DNA from: DASRWI01 sp035654655
GTDB lineage: Bacteria > Bacteroidota > Ignavibacteria > Ignavibacteriales > Ignavibacteriaceae
Length of the DNA stretch: 64,000 nt
Assembly (NCBI GenBank): GCA_035654655.1
Contig: DASRWI010000030.1
Location: forward strand, 124,001 to 188,000
Reading direction: 5' to 3'
Shown: positions 43,204-51,534 of the stretch, piece after piece
Layout of the letters: each line of letters starts with the position of its first letter
Numbering within the stretch: position 1 is the first letter of the stretch
Position numbers and translations under genes: made by a program
Notes under the pieces: generated by a model
Seen by the model: only the letters and a program-made list of their open reading frames with translations
Databases searched by the model: none
What the model was told of the DNA's origin: nothing

Positions 43204-43845
43204 ATGAAGAAGTATTTAGCTTTTTTGCTTATTTTAATTAGTTATTCAGCATTCGCGCAGGATGGTTCGGCGGCTTTTAAACTGGGATTTTTTAATCCAG
43301 CTGACGCTGATGCAGGTTTTATTATTGGATATGAAGGTACTCATCGTGTTGATGAAAATTTTTATATAGGTTGGAGTTTTGATTGGTTCCATAGAAATTA
43401 TACAGATAAGAAATTAGTTTCTGATTATAATCAGGTGTATCCTAGTCAAGGTGGAGAAGTAAATGAATTAAGAGCCAAAACTAATATACACGACCTTCCT
43501 CTAATGTTTGTTCTTAAAGCAGAATTTCCCATTGCTCCAAGAACATCTGCATATGGAACTGGTGGTTTTGGTGCAGAAATTCTTTTGATAAATTATAGAA
43601 ATTTCCAAAATCCAGAACAAGATGATTTCCACGCAGCATTTGCTTTTAACTGGAGAATAGGAGCAGGGATGTCATATGCAATTTCAAGAAGATCAGATAT
43701 TTTTGGTGAAATAACTTATCATAGTTCAGTGCCAAGTTGGGAATATCAAATTGAAGACCCATTAACTCACGTGAAGAGAACTTATGAGCGTGAATTTGAT
43801 ATGAGTGGTATGATGTTAAGAATAGGTTACAGGTTTTTCTATTAA
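43204..43845 (+). CDS. Outer-membrane beta-barrel protein
   Basis: About 213 residues from the ATG at 43204, chosen because GGGAG (43194-43198) precedes it and it gives a signal peptide (ILISYSAFAQ); the frame is open from 43117. The mature part alternates aromatic strands: FKLGFFNP, FYIGWSFDWFHRNY, TSAYGTGGFGAEILLINY, FNWRIGAGMSYAI, and a last strand ending MLRIGYRFFY, the typical C-terminal aromatic of a barrel. Probably an eight-strand OmpA/OmpW-like barrel. Specific role unknown. Confidence 0.8.
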   Translation: MKKYLAFLLILISYSAFAQDGSAAFKLGFFNPADADAGFIIGYEGTHRVDENFYIGWSFDWFHRNYTDKKLVSDYNQVYPSQGGEVNELRAKTNIHDLPLMFVLKAEFPIAPRTSAYGTGGFGAEILLINYRNFQNPEQDDFHAAFAFNWRIGAGMSYAISRRSDIFGEITYHSSVPSWEYQIEDPLTHVKRTYEREFDMSGMMLRIGYRFFY

Positions 43846-43872
43846 AAAAAAGAGGAGCTTAGCTCCTCTTTT
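43845..43872. terminator. Bidirectional terminator between the barrel gene and rsmD
   Basis: A-tract, GAGGAGC (43852-43858) with GCTCCTC (43862-43868), T-tract. The stop codon of rsmD (minus) lies in its loop. Confidence 0.88.
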
Positions 43873-44416
43873 CAATTCTGTACAAACATGTATCCCCAAT
43901 AACCTTAAATGGTTCAAGCTTAAAATTTTCTATATCTTTTTCTCTTGTCTGTACTGACCTTTCAAGTATAATCATTCCATCTTCAGCTAAATAATTATTT
44001 TCTAACAAACTATTTACAACATCATAAACATCATATTTAAAGAAGGGAGGATCAAGAAGAATTAAATTATAACCTGCATCTTTATATAAATTTGCGAACC
44101 TCTTTGCTTCCATTTTAAAAATCTTGCATTGCTCAGAAACATCTAAAGATTTAATATTTTCTTCCAAGTTTTTATAAATAACAAAGTTCTTCTCAACAAA
44201 ATGAATTTCTTTAGCACCACGACTTAAGCATTCTAATCCTAATGAACCAGAACCGGCATATATGTCTAATACTTTTATATCTTCAAAATCAATAATGTTG
44301 TTAAGCAAATTAAATAATGTTTCTCGTACGCGGTCAGTTGTTGGTCTTATTAAATCGGAATCAGGAACATTGATTAATCTTCCTTTATATTCACCCGAAA
44401 TTATTCTCATTCGCAT
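43859..44416 (-). CDS. rsmD: 16S rRNA (guanine(966)-N2)-methyltransferase RsmD
   Basis: A 185-residue methyltransferase. MRIISGEYKGRLINVP, RPTTDRVRETLFNLL, LDIYAGSGSLGLECLSRGAKE (SAM site) and the catalytic NLILLDPPFFKYD (DPPF). It modifies G966 of 16S rRNA. The start MRMRIISGEY leaves two candidate methionines. It is the last gene of the minus-strand group with the PilM-like and ComEA-like genes. Confidence 0.95.
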   Translation of the reverse strand: MRMRIISGEYKGRLINVPDSDLIRPTTDRVRETLFNLLNNIIDFEDIKVLDIYAGSGSLGLECLSRGAKEIHFVEKNFVIYKNLEENIKSLDVSEQCKIFKMEAKRFANLYKDAGYNLILLDPPFFKYDVYDVVNSLLENNYLAEDGMIILERSVQTREKDIENFKLEPFKVIGDTCLYRIEKRS

Positions 44417-44428
44417 AGTATACTTCTC

Positions 44429-45352
44429 TTAATTACTCCTAAAAGCGATGCCAACTGCAGAAGCAAACGAATTATGCTTTACTAAATATGAATTACTTCT
44501 CTTAACGGCATTCGAAACTTTGATATTTTCAAACGGATTACTTCTCACAACTTCAATTTCTAATTTTTTCCCTAATGCATTTACAATGTTAACAGAAACA
44601 TCTTCACCTGAAATATAAAGTACATCAATCATTTCTTTAGTAACCAGAAGATTTTCATTTTCTTCAAGCTCATTATTTATTAAATCAGGAAGTTCACTAA
44701 TATGATTAAAGAAATAATTTTTAAAAAATATAGTAGAGTCTTCTGAAGAAATTAAGAATGATGCTGCTTTATGGGAAATAAAAATCGAAGTCATAATTTC
44801 TTGGTTGTTATTTTCGTTATTCAAAGTTCTTTCTGCAGAAATATGACAATTATCTATGAACAATAAGTTTAAATTATTTGTTTTGCAGAACTTATTTATA
44901 GTATGTAAATACTTTCTTAAAGTAGTAATGATAATTGCTGAACTAAATCTATATAGTTTTGGTTTATTTACTTCAATAAATTGTAATACAGTATCTTTGA
45001 TATTTACATGAGGCATACAGAGTTGCAATTCCCAATTAAATTCTTCCATTAAGTCATTGGGCAGAAGGGAAGATTCATATGGGCATTGAAGTAAATAAAA
45101 AATACTGGATGGTAATGTAAAAGAAACATTTTTACTGCTGAATTTACCTTGAAGTAATAATTCATCAAATGCAGATTGAAGTGTTGAAAGAATTTTAGGT
45201 TCTTTATCATTAACAAAATCAATAAATTCATTAAAATAGACTTCAGCCATATTATCAACAAGTAATTCACCATTATTATTCAGAACTTCAACAATTTGAA
45301 GTTTTGAATTCCAAATACTAATACCTGCCTGATGTTCCTGATTATTCAACAT
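44429..45352 (-). CDS. PilM-like actin-fold protein
   Basis: A 307-residue protein with weak but consistent PilM pattern: an N-terminal GISIWNSKLQIVEV strand, VSFTLPSSIFYLLQCPYESSLLPNDLMEEFNWELQL (substituting for the PilM LPxxxxxxKxIxxP...E...WE region), LLFIDNCHISAERTL, and the ending FENIKVS ... SFASAVGIAFRS, like AVGLALR. The nucleotide-binding glycine motifs look degraded (ISGEDVS). No pilN/O/Q follows. It may be a divergent type IV pilus or competence component; confidence in family is moderate. Confidence 0.6.
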   Translation of the reverse strand: MLNNQEHQAGISIWNSKLQIVEVLNNNGELLVDNMAEVYFNEFIDFVNDKEPKILSTLQSAFDELLLQGKFSSKNVSFTLPSSIFYLLQCPYESSLLPNDLMEEFNWELQLCMPHVNIKDTVLQFIEVNKPKLYRFSSAIIITTLRKYLHTINKFCKTNNLNLLFIDNCHISAERTLNNENNNQEIMTSIFISHKAASFLISSEDSTIFFKNYFFNHISELPDLINNELEENENLLVTKEMIDVLYISGEDVSVNIVNALGKKLEIEVVRSNPFENIKVSNAVKRSNSYLVKHNSFASAVGIAFRSN

Positions 45353-45359
45353 AAATTAA

Positions 45360-45815
45360 TTATAAAATAATGAAGGGTTTAATTTTTTCGAGCTTTGATG
45401 GGCCAATTCCTTTTACTTTCAAGAGTTCATCAAAACTTGAAAAATTTCCATTTAAATTTCTAAATTTAATTATCTCCTGTGCTATCTTTTCTCCAATTCC
45501 CGGGAGTTTTTCCAGAAGAGCTTTATCTGCTTTATTAAGACTTATACTTTTAGGGGTTAAAGGTTTTTCTTTTTCAACAAAGATTTTATTCTCTGATTTT
45601 AATATTTCATCTTTAAGTTCAGTGCTCTCAGATTTAAAGATAGCTTCTTTAAAGACCTTTTCATCTTTTGAATAATTGTAAACCTTATACTTTGGATTAT
45701 CAGTCAGGACAAAGTATTTAAATGAAGCTCCCGCTATTAAAGTAATGACAAGAAAAATAATTACATTAAATTCCTGTCTTGTAAAACCAAGTTTATCAGA
45801 TAATTTTTTAAACAT
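45360..45815 (-). CDS. ComEA-like membrane protein with helix-hairpin-helix domain
   Basis: A 151-residue protein: one membrane helix at about 18-35, a charged linker, and a C-terminal double helix-hairpin-helix (about 90-150) with SLNKADKALLEKLPGIGEKIAQEIIKFR and FDELLKVKGIGPSKLEKIKPFI. These GIG hairpins bind DNA non-specifically. In ComEA this aids DNA uptake across the periplasm. Being next to a PilM-like gene fits a competence/pilus theme, but that is inference. Length is typical. Confidence 0.85.
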   Translation of the reverse strand: MFKKLSDKLGFTRQEFNVIIFLVITLIAGASFKYFVLTDNPKYKVYNYSKDEKVFKEAIFKSESTELKDEILKSENKIFVEKEKPLTPKSISLNKADKALLEKLPGIGEKIAQEIIKFRNLNGNFSSFDELLKVKGIGPSKLEKIKPFIIL

Positions 45816-45871
45816 AAAAGATGAAAAATTATTTAGGAGGTATTAAGATAAAGAAAAAAACAATTAGAATA

Positions 45872-45901
45872 AAAAATAAAAAACCCACTATCAAAGTGGG
45901 T
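45872..45901 (-). terminator. Terminator after dnaJ
   Basis: ACCCACT (45883-45889) with AGTGGGT (45895-45901), loop ATCAA; followed on the minus strand by TTTTTTATTTTTT. It lies between dnaJ and the ComEA-like gene. Confidence 0.9.
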
Positions 45902-45925
45902 ATAGAAAATAGTTAATAATAAAAT

Positions 45926-47068
45926 TTATGAGAACATTTTAAAGAAATTCTTTTCATCAGAACTATCTTTTTTAAAGTTAGGCATTTCAGATAATTCTTT
46001 TAATAATTCTTTTTCCTTTGATGAAAGTTTTGAAGGAACTTTAATATTCACAATAATTATCTGGTCACCTGAACCGCCATGACCATAATGCTTTATTCCC
46101 TTATCCTTCATCTTAAGCATTTTACCCGGGTGAGTACCGGAATCAATTTTAATTTTAGCTCTACCTGTCAAAGTAGGTACTTCAATTTCACCACCTAATG
46201 CAGCTTCAGGGAATGTTACCTGAAGTTCATAAATTATATCATCACCATCACGTTTGAAGTACTGATGTTTTACTTCCTGGAAAATAACTATTAAATCTCC
46301 TGATGGTCCACCTCTTTTCCCGGCATTACCTTTGCCTTGAAGTGTCATATAATGACCTTCATGTACACCAGCTGGTATATCAATTTTTTCAGTTGTTTCT
46401 TCATTCACCCTGCCATCACCTTTACATTTACGACAGGGTACATCAACTACAATTCCTTCACCACCGCAATTATTACAAGGTTGAATATTTACAAACTGCC
46501 CAAATACTGACCTGCTAACTGAACGAACTTCACCAGTTCCCTGACAAACAGGGCAAGTCTTTGTAGATGTTCCTGCATCTGCCCCTGAACCTGAGCAAAC
46601 ATCGCACTTAACTTGTTTTTTAATTTTGATCTTTTTGGATGAACCTTGAGCAATTTCTTCAAGGGTTAACTTAATGGTTACTCTTAAATCAGAACCTGGA
46701 ATTCCCTGACTTTTTCTTCTGCCTCTTGCTCTTTGCTGACCACCACCAAAGAAATCATCGAAAATAGAACCACCTGAAAAAATATCTGAGAAATGAGAGA
46801 AGATATCATTTAGATCTGAGAATCCCTGATTACCATAGCTTCCCTTAACTCCTTCATGCCCAAATCGGTCATATCTTGAACGTTTTTCATCGTTGCTTAA
46901 AACTTCGTAAGCTTCTGCTGCTTCTTTAAAATTTTCTTCCGCTGACTTATCATCAGGATTTCTATCCGGATGATATTTCATTGCCATTTTTCTATATGCT
47001 TTTTTAATATCTTCCTGGTTAGAATTTTTATCCAAACCAAGAACTTCGTAATAATCTCTTTTAGCCAT
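45926..47068 (-). CDS. dnaJ: Chaperone protein DnaJ
   Basis: A 380-residue type I J-protein. J-domain with the HPD motif (YHPDRNPDD), a Gly/Phe region, four CxxCxGxG zinc-binding repeats (CDVCSGSG, CPVCQGTG, CNNCGGEG, CRKCKGDG) and the C-terminal client-binding domains. It stimulates DnaK. It follows grpE within three bases. dnaK is not in the window. Confidence 0.97.
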   Translation of the reverse strand: MAKRDYYEVLGLDKNSNQEDIKKAYRKMAMKYHPDRNPDDKSAEENFKEAAEAYEVLSNDEKRSRYDRFGHEGVKGSYGNQGFSDLNDIFSHFSDIFSGGSIFDDFFGGGQQRARGRRKSQGIPGSDLRVTIKLTLEEIAQGSSKKIKIKKQVKCDVCSGSGADAGTSTKTCPVCQGTGEVRSVSRSVFGQFVNIQPCNNCGGEGIVVDVPCRKCKGDGRVNEETTEKIDIPAGVHEGHYMTLQGKGNAGKRGGPSGDLIVIFQEVKHQYFKRDGDDIIYELQVTFPEAALGGEIEVPTLTGRAKIKIDSGTHPGKMLKMKDKGIKHYGHGGSGDQIIIVNIKVPSKLSSKEKELLKELSEMPNFKKDSSDEKNFFKMFS

Positions 47069-47071
47069 TTA

Positions 47072-47683
47072 TTATTTTTCTTCAGTATTTTTTTCAGAAA
47101 TGTTGTAATCTTCGTTTACTATAACTTTGGAATGACGAATAACTTTATCTTTGTACATATATCCCTTTTCAAGTTCATCAAGAACAGTCATGGGCAAAGC
47201 ACTTTTGTCTAAACGCTGCATAAGCGCTTCGTGAAAATTAACATCAAAATGTTGACCGGTACTTTCTATTCTTTTTACACCTTGCTCTTCAAGCACTTTT
47301 ATGAATTTATCATAAATCAATTTAATTCCTTGTCTAAGTGCTTCTATGTTGGAGCTTTCTATATGTGCCAATGAACGTTCAAAATCATCAACAACAGGAA
47401 GAAGTTTCACAATAAAACTTTCAGCAGCATACTTTAACAAGCTAAGCTGGTCATCCTGAGTTCTTCTTTTATAATTTTCAAATTCAGCTGCTTTTCTAAG
47501 TAATTTATCTTTATAATCCTGAACTTCTTTTTCAAGTTGTTGTAATTTTGACTTTGATATTTCAATTTCATTTCTTAAAACTTCAATATTTTCATCTTCA
47601 GCACTATCTGTTATTTGTTTTTGTTGTTCTTCTTTATTTATGTTTTCCTGGTCTTGACCATTATTTTCTTTTTTAAATTTCAT
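47072..47683 (-). CDS. grpE: Nucleotide exchange factor GrpE
   Basis: A 203-residue GrpE: acidic N-terminus, a long coiled-coil helix with KRRTQDDQLSLLKYAAESFIVKLLPVVDDFERSL, and the C-terminal beta domain with FDVNFHEALMQRLDKSAL and VIRHSKVIVNE. It releases ADP from DnaK. Lies between hrcA and dnaJ in one minus-strand operon; its start is ten bases from the hrcA stop. Confidence 0.96.
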   Translation of the reverse strand: MKFKKENNGQDQENINKEEQQKQITDSAEDENIEVLRNEIEISKSKLQQLEKEVQDYKDKLLRKAAEFENYKRRTQDDQLSLLKYAAESFIVKLLPVVDDFERSLAHIESSNIEALRQGIKLIYDKFIKVLEEQGVKRIESTGQHFDVNFHEALMQRLDKSALPMTVLDELEKGYMYKDKVIRHSKVIVNEDYNISEKNTEEK

Positions 47684-47693
47684 TATTTCTCCT

Positions 47694-48734
47694 TTAATTT
47701 TCAGTTCTTAGTACATTCGAAAGTAATTTCGCTACATAATCAACTATGGCAATTATTTTTGAGTAATCCATTCGTTTTGGTCCAACTACTCCCATTGTAC
47801 CTGAAATATTTCCCATTTTATATTCTTTACTAATAAAACTATAATCACTTAATTTTTGATGCTGATTTTCTTTACCAATTGAAATGAAGACTCCATTAGC
47901 ATCATTTGATTTTTCAAGAATATGAATAATAATATCTTTATCTTCAATTAACTCGATAACACTTTGGAATCTTTCAGGGTCCTCAAATTCAGGTTGTCTA
48001 ATAACATTCTTTGCACCTGTCATTAAAATATTATCGTTGGTTTTAAATTCTTTGAAAATCTTATCAATTGAATCAACAAATAATCTAATTATTGGTTTTT
48101 GTTCATCATCAACGTCTTTGAATCTTTCAGTAAAAGTCTCTCTAATTTCTTTAAAAGTTAATCCAACCAGTTTTTCATTAAGTAGAGATTGTATCCTATC
48201 AATTTGAGATTCTTTAGCTGAAGTTGTTAGCTCCAGAGTTATAGTTTTTACTAAACCCTGTTTAATACTCATTACTACAAGAATCCTGAAGGGTGATAAT
48301 TGTACAATTTGCAATTTTTCCAACTGAGCAGATTCAAATTTGGGATAACTAACATATGCTAATTGTTTGGTAATGCTGCTTAAAAGTTTAGATGCTATTC
48401 TAAAAAATTCTTCTTTTTCAATTACATCACTTTCCAGAGATTGCTGAATATATTTTTTATCTGAATTTTTTAGATGCTCAATATTCATTAAAGAATCTAC
48501 ATAGAATCTATAACCTTTATCAGTAGGTATTCTACCAGCAGAGGTATGAGGATGATTAATAAAGCCATTATCTTCCAAATCAGCCATTATATTTCTAACT
48601 GTAGCAGGACTTATACCAATATTGTACTTTTTGGTAATATTACTTGAGCCAACAGGAGCTGCAGTTAAGATAAATTGCTGAATCACATACCTTAATATGT
48701 TCTTTTCACGTTCGTTTAATTCTATGCTTAGCAT
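47694..48734 (-). CDS. hrcA: Heat-inducible transcription repressor HrcA
   Basis: A 346-residue HrcA. N-terminal winged helix (YVIQQFILTAAPVGSSNITKKYNIGISPATVRNIMADLEDNGFINHPHTSAGRIPTDKGYRFYVD), then the GAF-like dimerisation domain and a DRIQSLLNEKL insert, ending MGVVGPKRMDYSKIIAIVDYVA. It normally represses by binding CIRCE (TTAGCACTC-N9-GAGTGCTAA); no CIRCE is seen before this operon. Confidence 0.97.
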   Translation of the reverse strand: MLSIELNEREKNILRYVIQQFILTAAPVGSSNITKKYNIGISPATVRNIMADLEDNGFINHPHTSAGRIPTDKGYRFYVDSLMNIEHLKNSDKKYIQQSLESDVIEKEEFFRIASKLLSSITKQLAYVSYPKFESAQLEKLQIVQLSPFRILVVMSIKQGLVKTITLELTTSAKESQIDRIQSLLNEKLVGLTFKEIRETFTERFKDVDDEQKPIIRLFVDSIDKIFKEFKTNDNILMTGAKNVIRQPEFEDPERFQSVIELIEDKDIIIHILEKSNDANGVFISIGKENQHQKLSDYSFISKEYKMGNISGTMGVVGPKRMDYSKIIAIVDYVAKLLSNVLRTEN

Positions 48735-48880
48735 GATTTTCTAATAAAAACTACAAGATATAAATATACTAAAATTTTAGGTTTTAAAGGATATCATATT
48801 TCTATCACAACTTACTATTTGAACTAAAAAAAGTTTCATTTTTTTAATATTTTAGTCACAATTATAATAATTAGAAATAA

Positions 48881-49390
48881 ATGAAATATTCCTTAATTGC
48901 TATAATATTTATTCTGATATTTTATGGGTGTGGAGGTATAGACCCATCTCCAATATCTATTTCTGAGCAGAAGCCAGGTTTTTCAGGGACAATTACATTT
49001 TTGGGGGATTGGCCTTTAGATGTTAAAAGAACCCATTTAGTTGTTTTTAAGGATATTCTAAACTCTCCTGATGATTTTAGCATTTTAAATATTAGATATG
49101 TTAGTCTTGAAATACCATCTGGTGTAAGTACTTATAATTACAACTCTCTTGATTCAAGTTATATTCCTATAAAGGAAGGGGAATATTCATATATTGCTGT
49201 AGTTCAATCAAAAAATGATACTCTTTCCCTTGAAAGAAAAGATTGGTTTGTTATTGGATTGTATTATAATAATAATGATACTACCAAACCCGGCAAAATT
49301 GTTATTCCTCCAAATACTTTAACTACTGGAATAAATATTATTTGCGATTTTAATAATCCTCCTCCTCAGCCATCGGGAGGTGGAAAATGA
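48881..49390 (+). CDS. Hypothetical lipoprotein paired with a TonB-dependent receptor
   Basis: A 169-residue predicted lipoprotein with lipobox ending Cys17 (FYGC). The mature part is beta-rich (FSGTITFLGDWPLDVKRTHLVVF, GEYSYIAVVQSK, WFVIGLYYNN) and ends in a proline/glycine-rich tail PPPQPSGGGK. No named family recognised. It overlaps the receptor gene by four bases, so it may be a substrate-binding or accessory lipoprotein for it. Confidence 0.8.
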   Translation: MKYSLIAIIFILIFYGCGGIDPSPISISEQKPGFSGTITFLGDWPLDVKRTHLVVFKDILNSPDDFSILNIRYVSLEIPSGVSTYNYNSLDSSYIPIKEGEYSYIAVVQSKNDTLSLERKDWFVIGLYYNNNDTTKPGKIVIPPNTLTTGINIICDFNNPPPQPSGGGK

Positions 49391-51531
49391 AAATTTTTAT
49401 CTTCTTTTTATTTATTGCTCCGCAGATTTTCTGTCAAACTTTTAATATTGAAGGTAAAGTAGTTGATAAAAAGAATGAACCTCTACAATATGTTAAAGTT
49501 AATGTTAAGGAGTTACAAGTTTTAAAAGAAACTGATGAAACTGGAAAGTTTAGTTTTACAGGTTTAAATCCAGGTAATATTACGTTAGAATTTTTTCTTC
49601 AGGGATATGCAAAACACGACCTTCAAATTCAATTAGATACTAATGTTACAAACTTGATTATTCAATTGGATGAACAATTTGTTCAAAAAGAAGAAGTCAT
49701 AATAACGGCCAATAAACACGAAAACAGGATTGAAGACCTGACTATAAGTGCATCAATCTTACCTGGAGAAATAGTTCAAAACAGAAATGATAACTCAATC
49801 TCAGAGGCTTTGAAATATGTTCCTGGTGTCTCTGTGGTTATGGATCAGGTAAGTATTAGAGGGTCATCTGGATACACAAGAGGGGCAGGTGCCAGGGTTT
49901 TGTTTGCAATCGATGGTTTTCCATTTTATTCAGGTGATACAGGAGAAATAATTTGGGAAATGTTTTCATCGGATGTTATTAAGAAAGTTGAGGTGGTTAA
50001 AGGAGCTTCAAGTTCTTTATATGGAGCAGGTGCATTAGGAGGAATTATTAATGTTATTACTAATAATGAATATAAACAAGGTACTATTGTAAAAACCTCA
50101 GGTGGGGTGTATGATAATCCTTATTACTCTCAATGGAAGTGGAGTGATAGACCAAGATTTTTTAACACAATATCAGTTTCTCATAGCGACTTTATTGATG
50201 ACTTCAGATTCAATGTTTCCTTACTGAGATTTGAGAATGATGGTTACAGGGAGAATGGATTTACAAGAAGACATATTGTATTTGTAAATTCAGGATATAA
50301 ATTCAACGATAGAACAAACCTTAATTTTATTTTTAATTACATAAATCAAAAAAATGGTTCATTTCTTTATTGGAAGAATTCTGCTGAAGCTTTAAAAGAT
50401 AATGAGAATAGCCAGTATGTTGCTTCCAACAGAGCAATGTTTGGATTAGATTTTTCTTCTCTGTTATTTGGAAATTTTTCTTATACCATAAAAATTTCAG
50501 ATTTTCTTTCCGATTGGAAAGATCAATCTGTTTCACAAAATAAATCTAAATCTAATATGGTGAGGGGAGAGGTTCAGGTAACCGGAAATATTACTGATAA
50601 ATTATTTTTAATCTCCGGGGTTGAAAGTTATTATTCAAATGTAAATTCAAATATCTTTTCAAAAAAATCTTCTTCTACTTTTGGTGCATACTTTCAATTA
50701 GAACAAACTTTTTTTCAAAAATTATCTGCTAATTATGGATTGAGATTTGATTATACTAAAACTGAAGATGTAAAATCTCAAAACTCTTTGTCTCCAAGAA
50801 TTGGAATAAACTTTAAGCTTAATGATTTTATAACTTTGAGGTCAAACCTGTCTTATGGTTTCAGGTCGCCATCATTGGCTGAGGTTTTTACTACGACAAC
50901 AGTTAGTGGAATAATAATAAGACCTAATCTCAATTTACTCCCTGAAAATAATTATACATTTGAAGCAGGTACTTTATTAAAATTTGACCCGGTTAATATT
51001 GATGCTGCTATTTACTATAGCAGGTATAAAAAACTAATTGAAGCAGTAGTTGAACCTTCAGGTAGATTTATTCATTTTGAAAATTTAGCTGATGCTGAAA
51101 TAAAAGGTTTTGAATTTAGTTTATCAACGAAAATGTTTAATGATTTATTAAATTTAAAAGCCGGTTATAATTTTAATTTAGCATCGGATATAAATACAAA
51201 AAAATCTTTAAAGTATAGGTCAAAACATATATTTAATACTAATGTAGGTTTTAATCTTGAACCCTTTGCTATTGGATTTGATTATAGATTTTTAAGTAAA
51301 CCTGAAGAAATTGATTGGCTGCTGGTAGATTTGGGAATTATACCGGAAGGGAATAAAATAGTAGATATTCACGTTTTTGACTTTTATACCTCCTATAATC
51401 TTTTAATTTTGGATATGCCAATTAAATTGTTTTTTAATGTAAAAAATCTATTTAATTATAATTATGTAGAAATGATAGGGAACTTAGGTCCCATTAGAAA
51501 TTACTCACTTACTGTAGAACTAAACTTATAA
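49387..51531 (+). CDS. TonB-dependent receptor
   Basis: A 714-residue outer-membrane receptor. Signal peptide ends PQIFCQ. A carboxypeptidase-regulatory-like domain (about 18-90: NIEGKVVDKKNEPLQYVKV) precedes the plug (about 105-215: SISEALKYVPGVSVVMDQVSIRGSSG, VEVVKGASSSLYGAGALGGIINVIT), then the barrel with the receptor C-terminus ending YSLTVELNL. Closest in style to BtuB/CirA-type receptors with a CarboxypepD_reg extension. Substrate unknown; its lipoprotein partner is upstream. The gene ends three bases before the TatD fusion. Confidence 0.95.
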   Translation: MKIFIFFLFIAPQIFCQTFNIEGKVVDKKNEPLQYVKVNVKELQVLKETDETGKFSFTGLNPGNITLEFFLQGYAKHDLQIQLDTNVTNLIIQLDEQFVQKEEVIITANKHENRIEDLTISASILPGEIVQNRNDNSISEALKYVPGVSVVMDQVSIRGSSGYTRGAGARVLFAIDGFPFYSGDTGEIIWEMFSSDVIKKVEVVKGASSSLYGAGALGGIINVITNNEYKQGTIVKTSGGVYDNPYYSQWKWSDRPRFFNTISVSHSDFIDDFRFNVSLLRFENDGYRENGFTRRHIVFVNSGYKFNDRTNLNFIFNYINQKNGSFLYWKNSAEALKDNENSQYVASNRAMFGLDFSSLLFGNFSYTIKISDFLSDWKDQSVSQNKSKSNMVRGEVQVTGNITDKLFLISGVESYYSNVNSNIFSKKSSSTFGAYFQLEQTFFQKLSANYGLRFDYTKTEDVKSQNSLSPRIGINFKLNDFITLRSNLSYGFRSPSLAEVFTTTTVSGIIIRPNLNLLPENNYTFEAGTLLKFDPVNIDAAIYYSRYKKLIEAVVEPSGRFIHFENLADAEIKGFEFSLSTKMFNDLLNLKAGYNFNLASDINTKKSLKYRSKHIFNTNVGFNLEPFAIGFDYRFLSKPEEIDWLLVDLGIIPEGNKIVDIHVFDFYTSYNLLILDMPIKLFFNVKNLFNYNYVEMIGNLGPIRNYSLTVELNL

Positions 51532-51534
51532 AAT

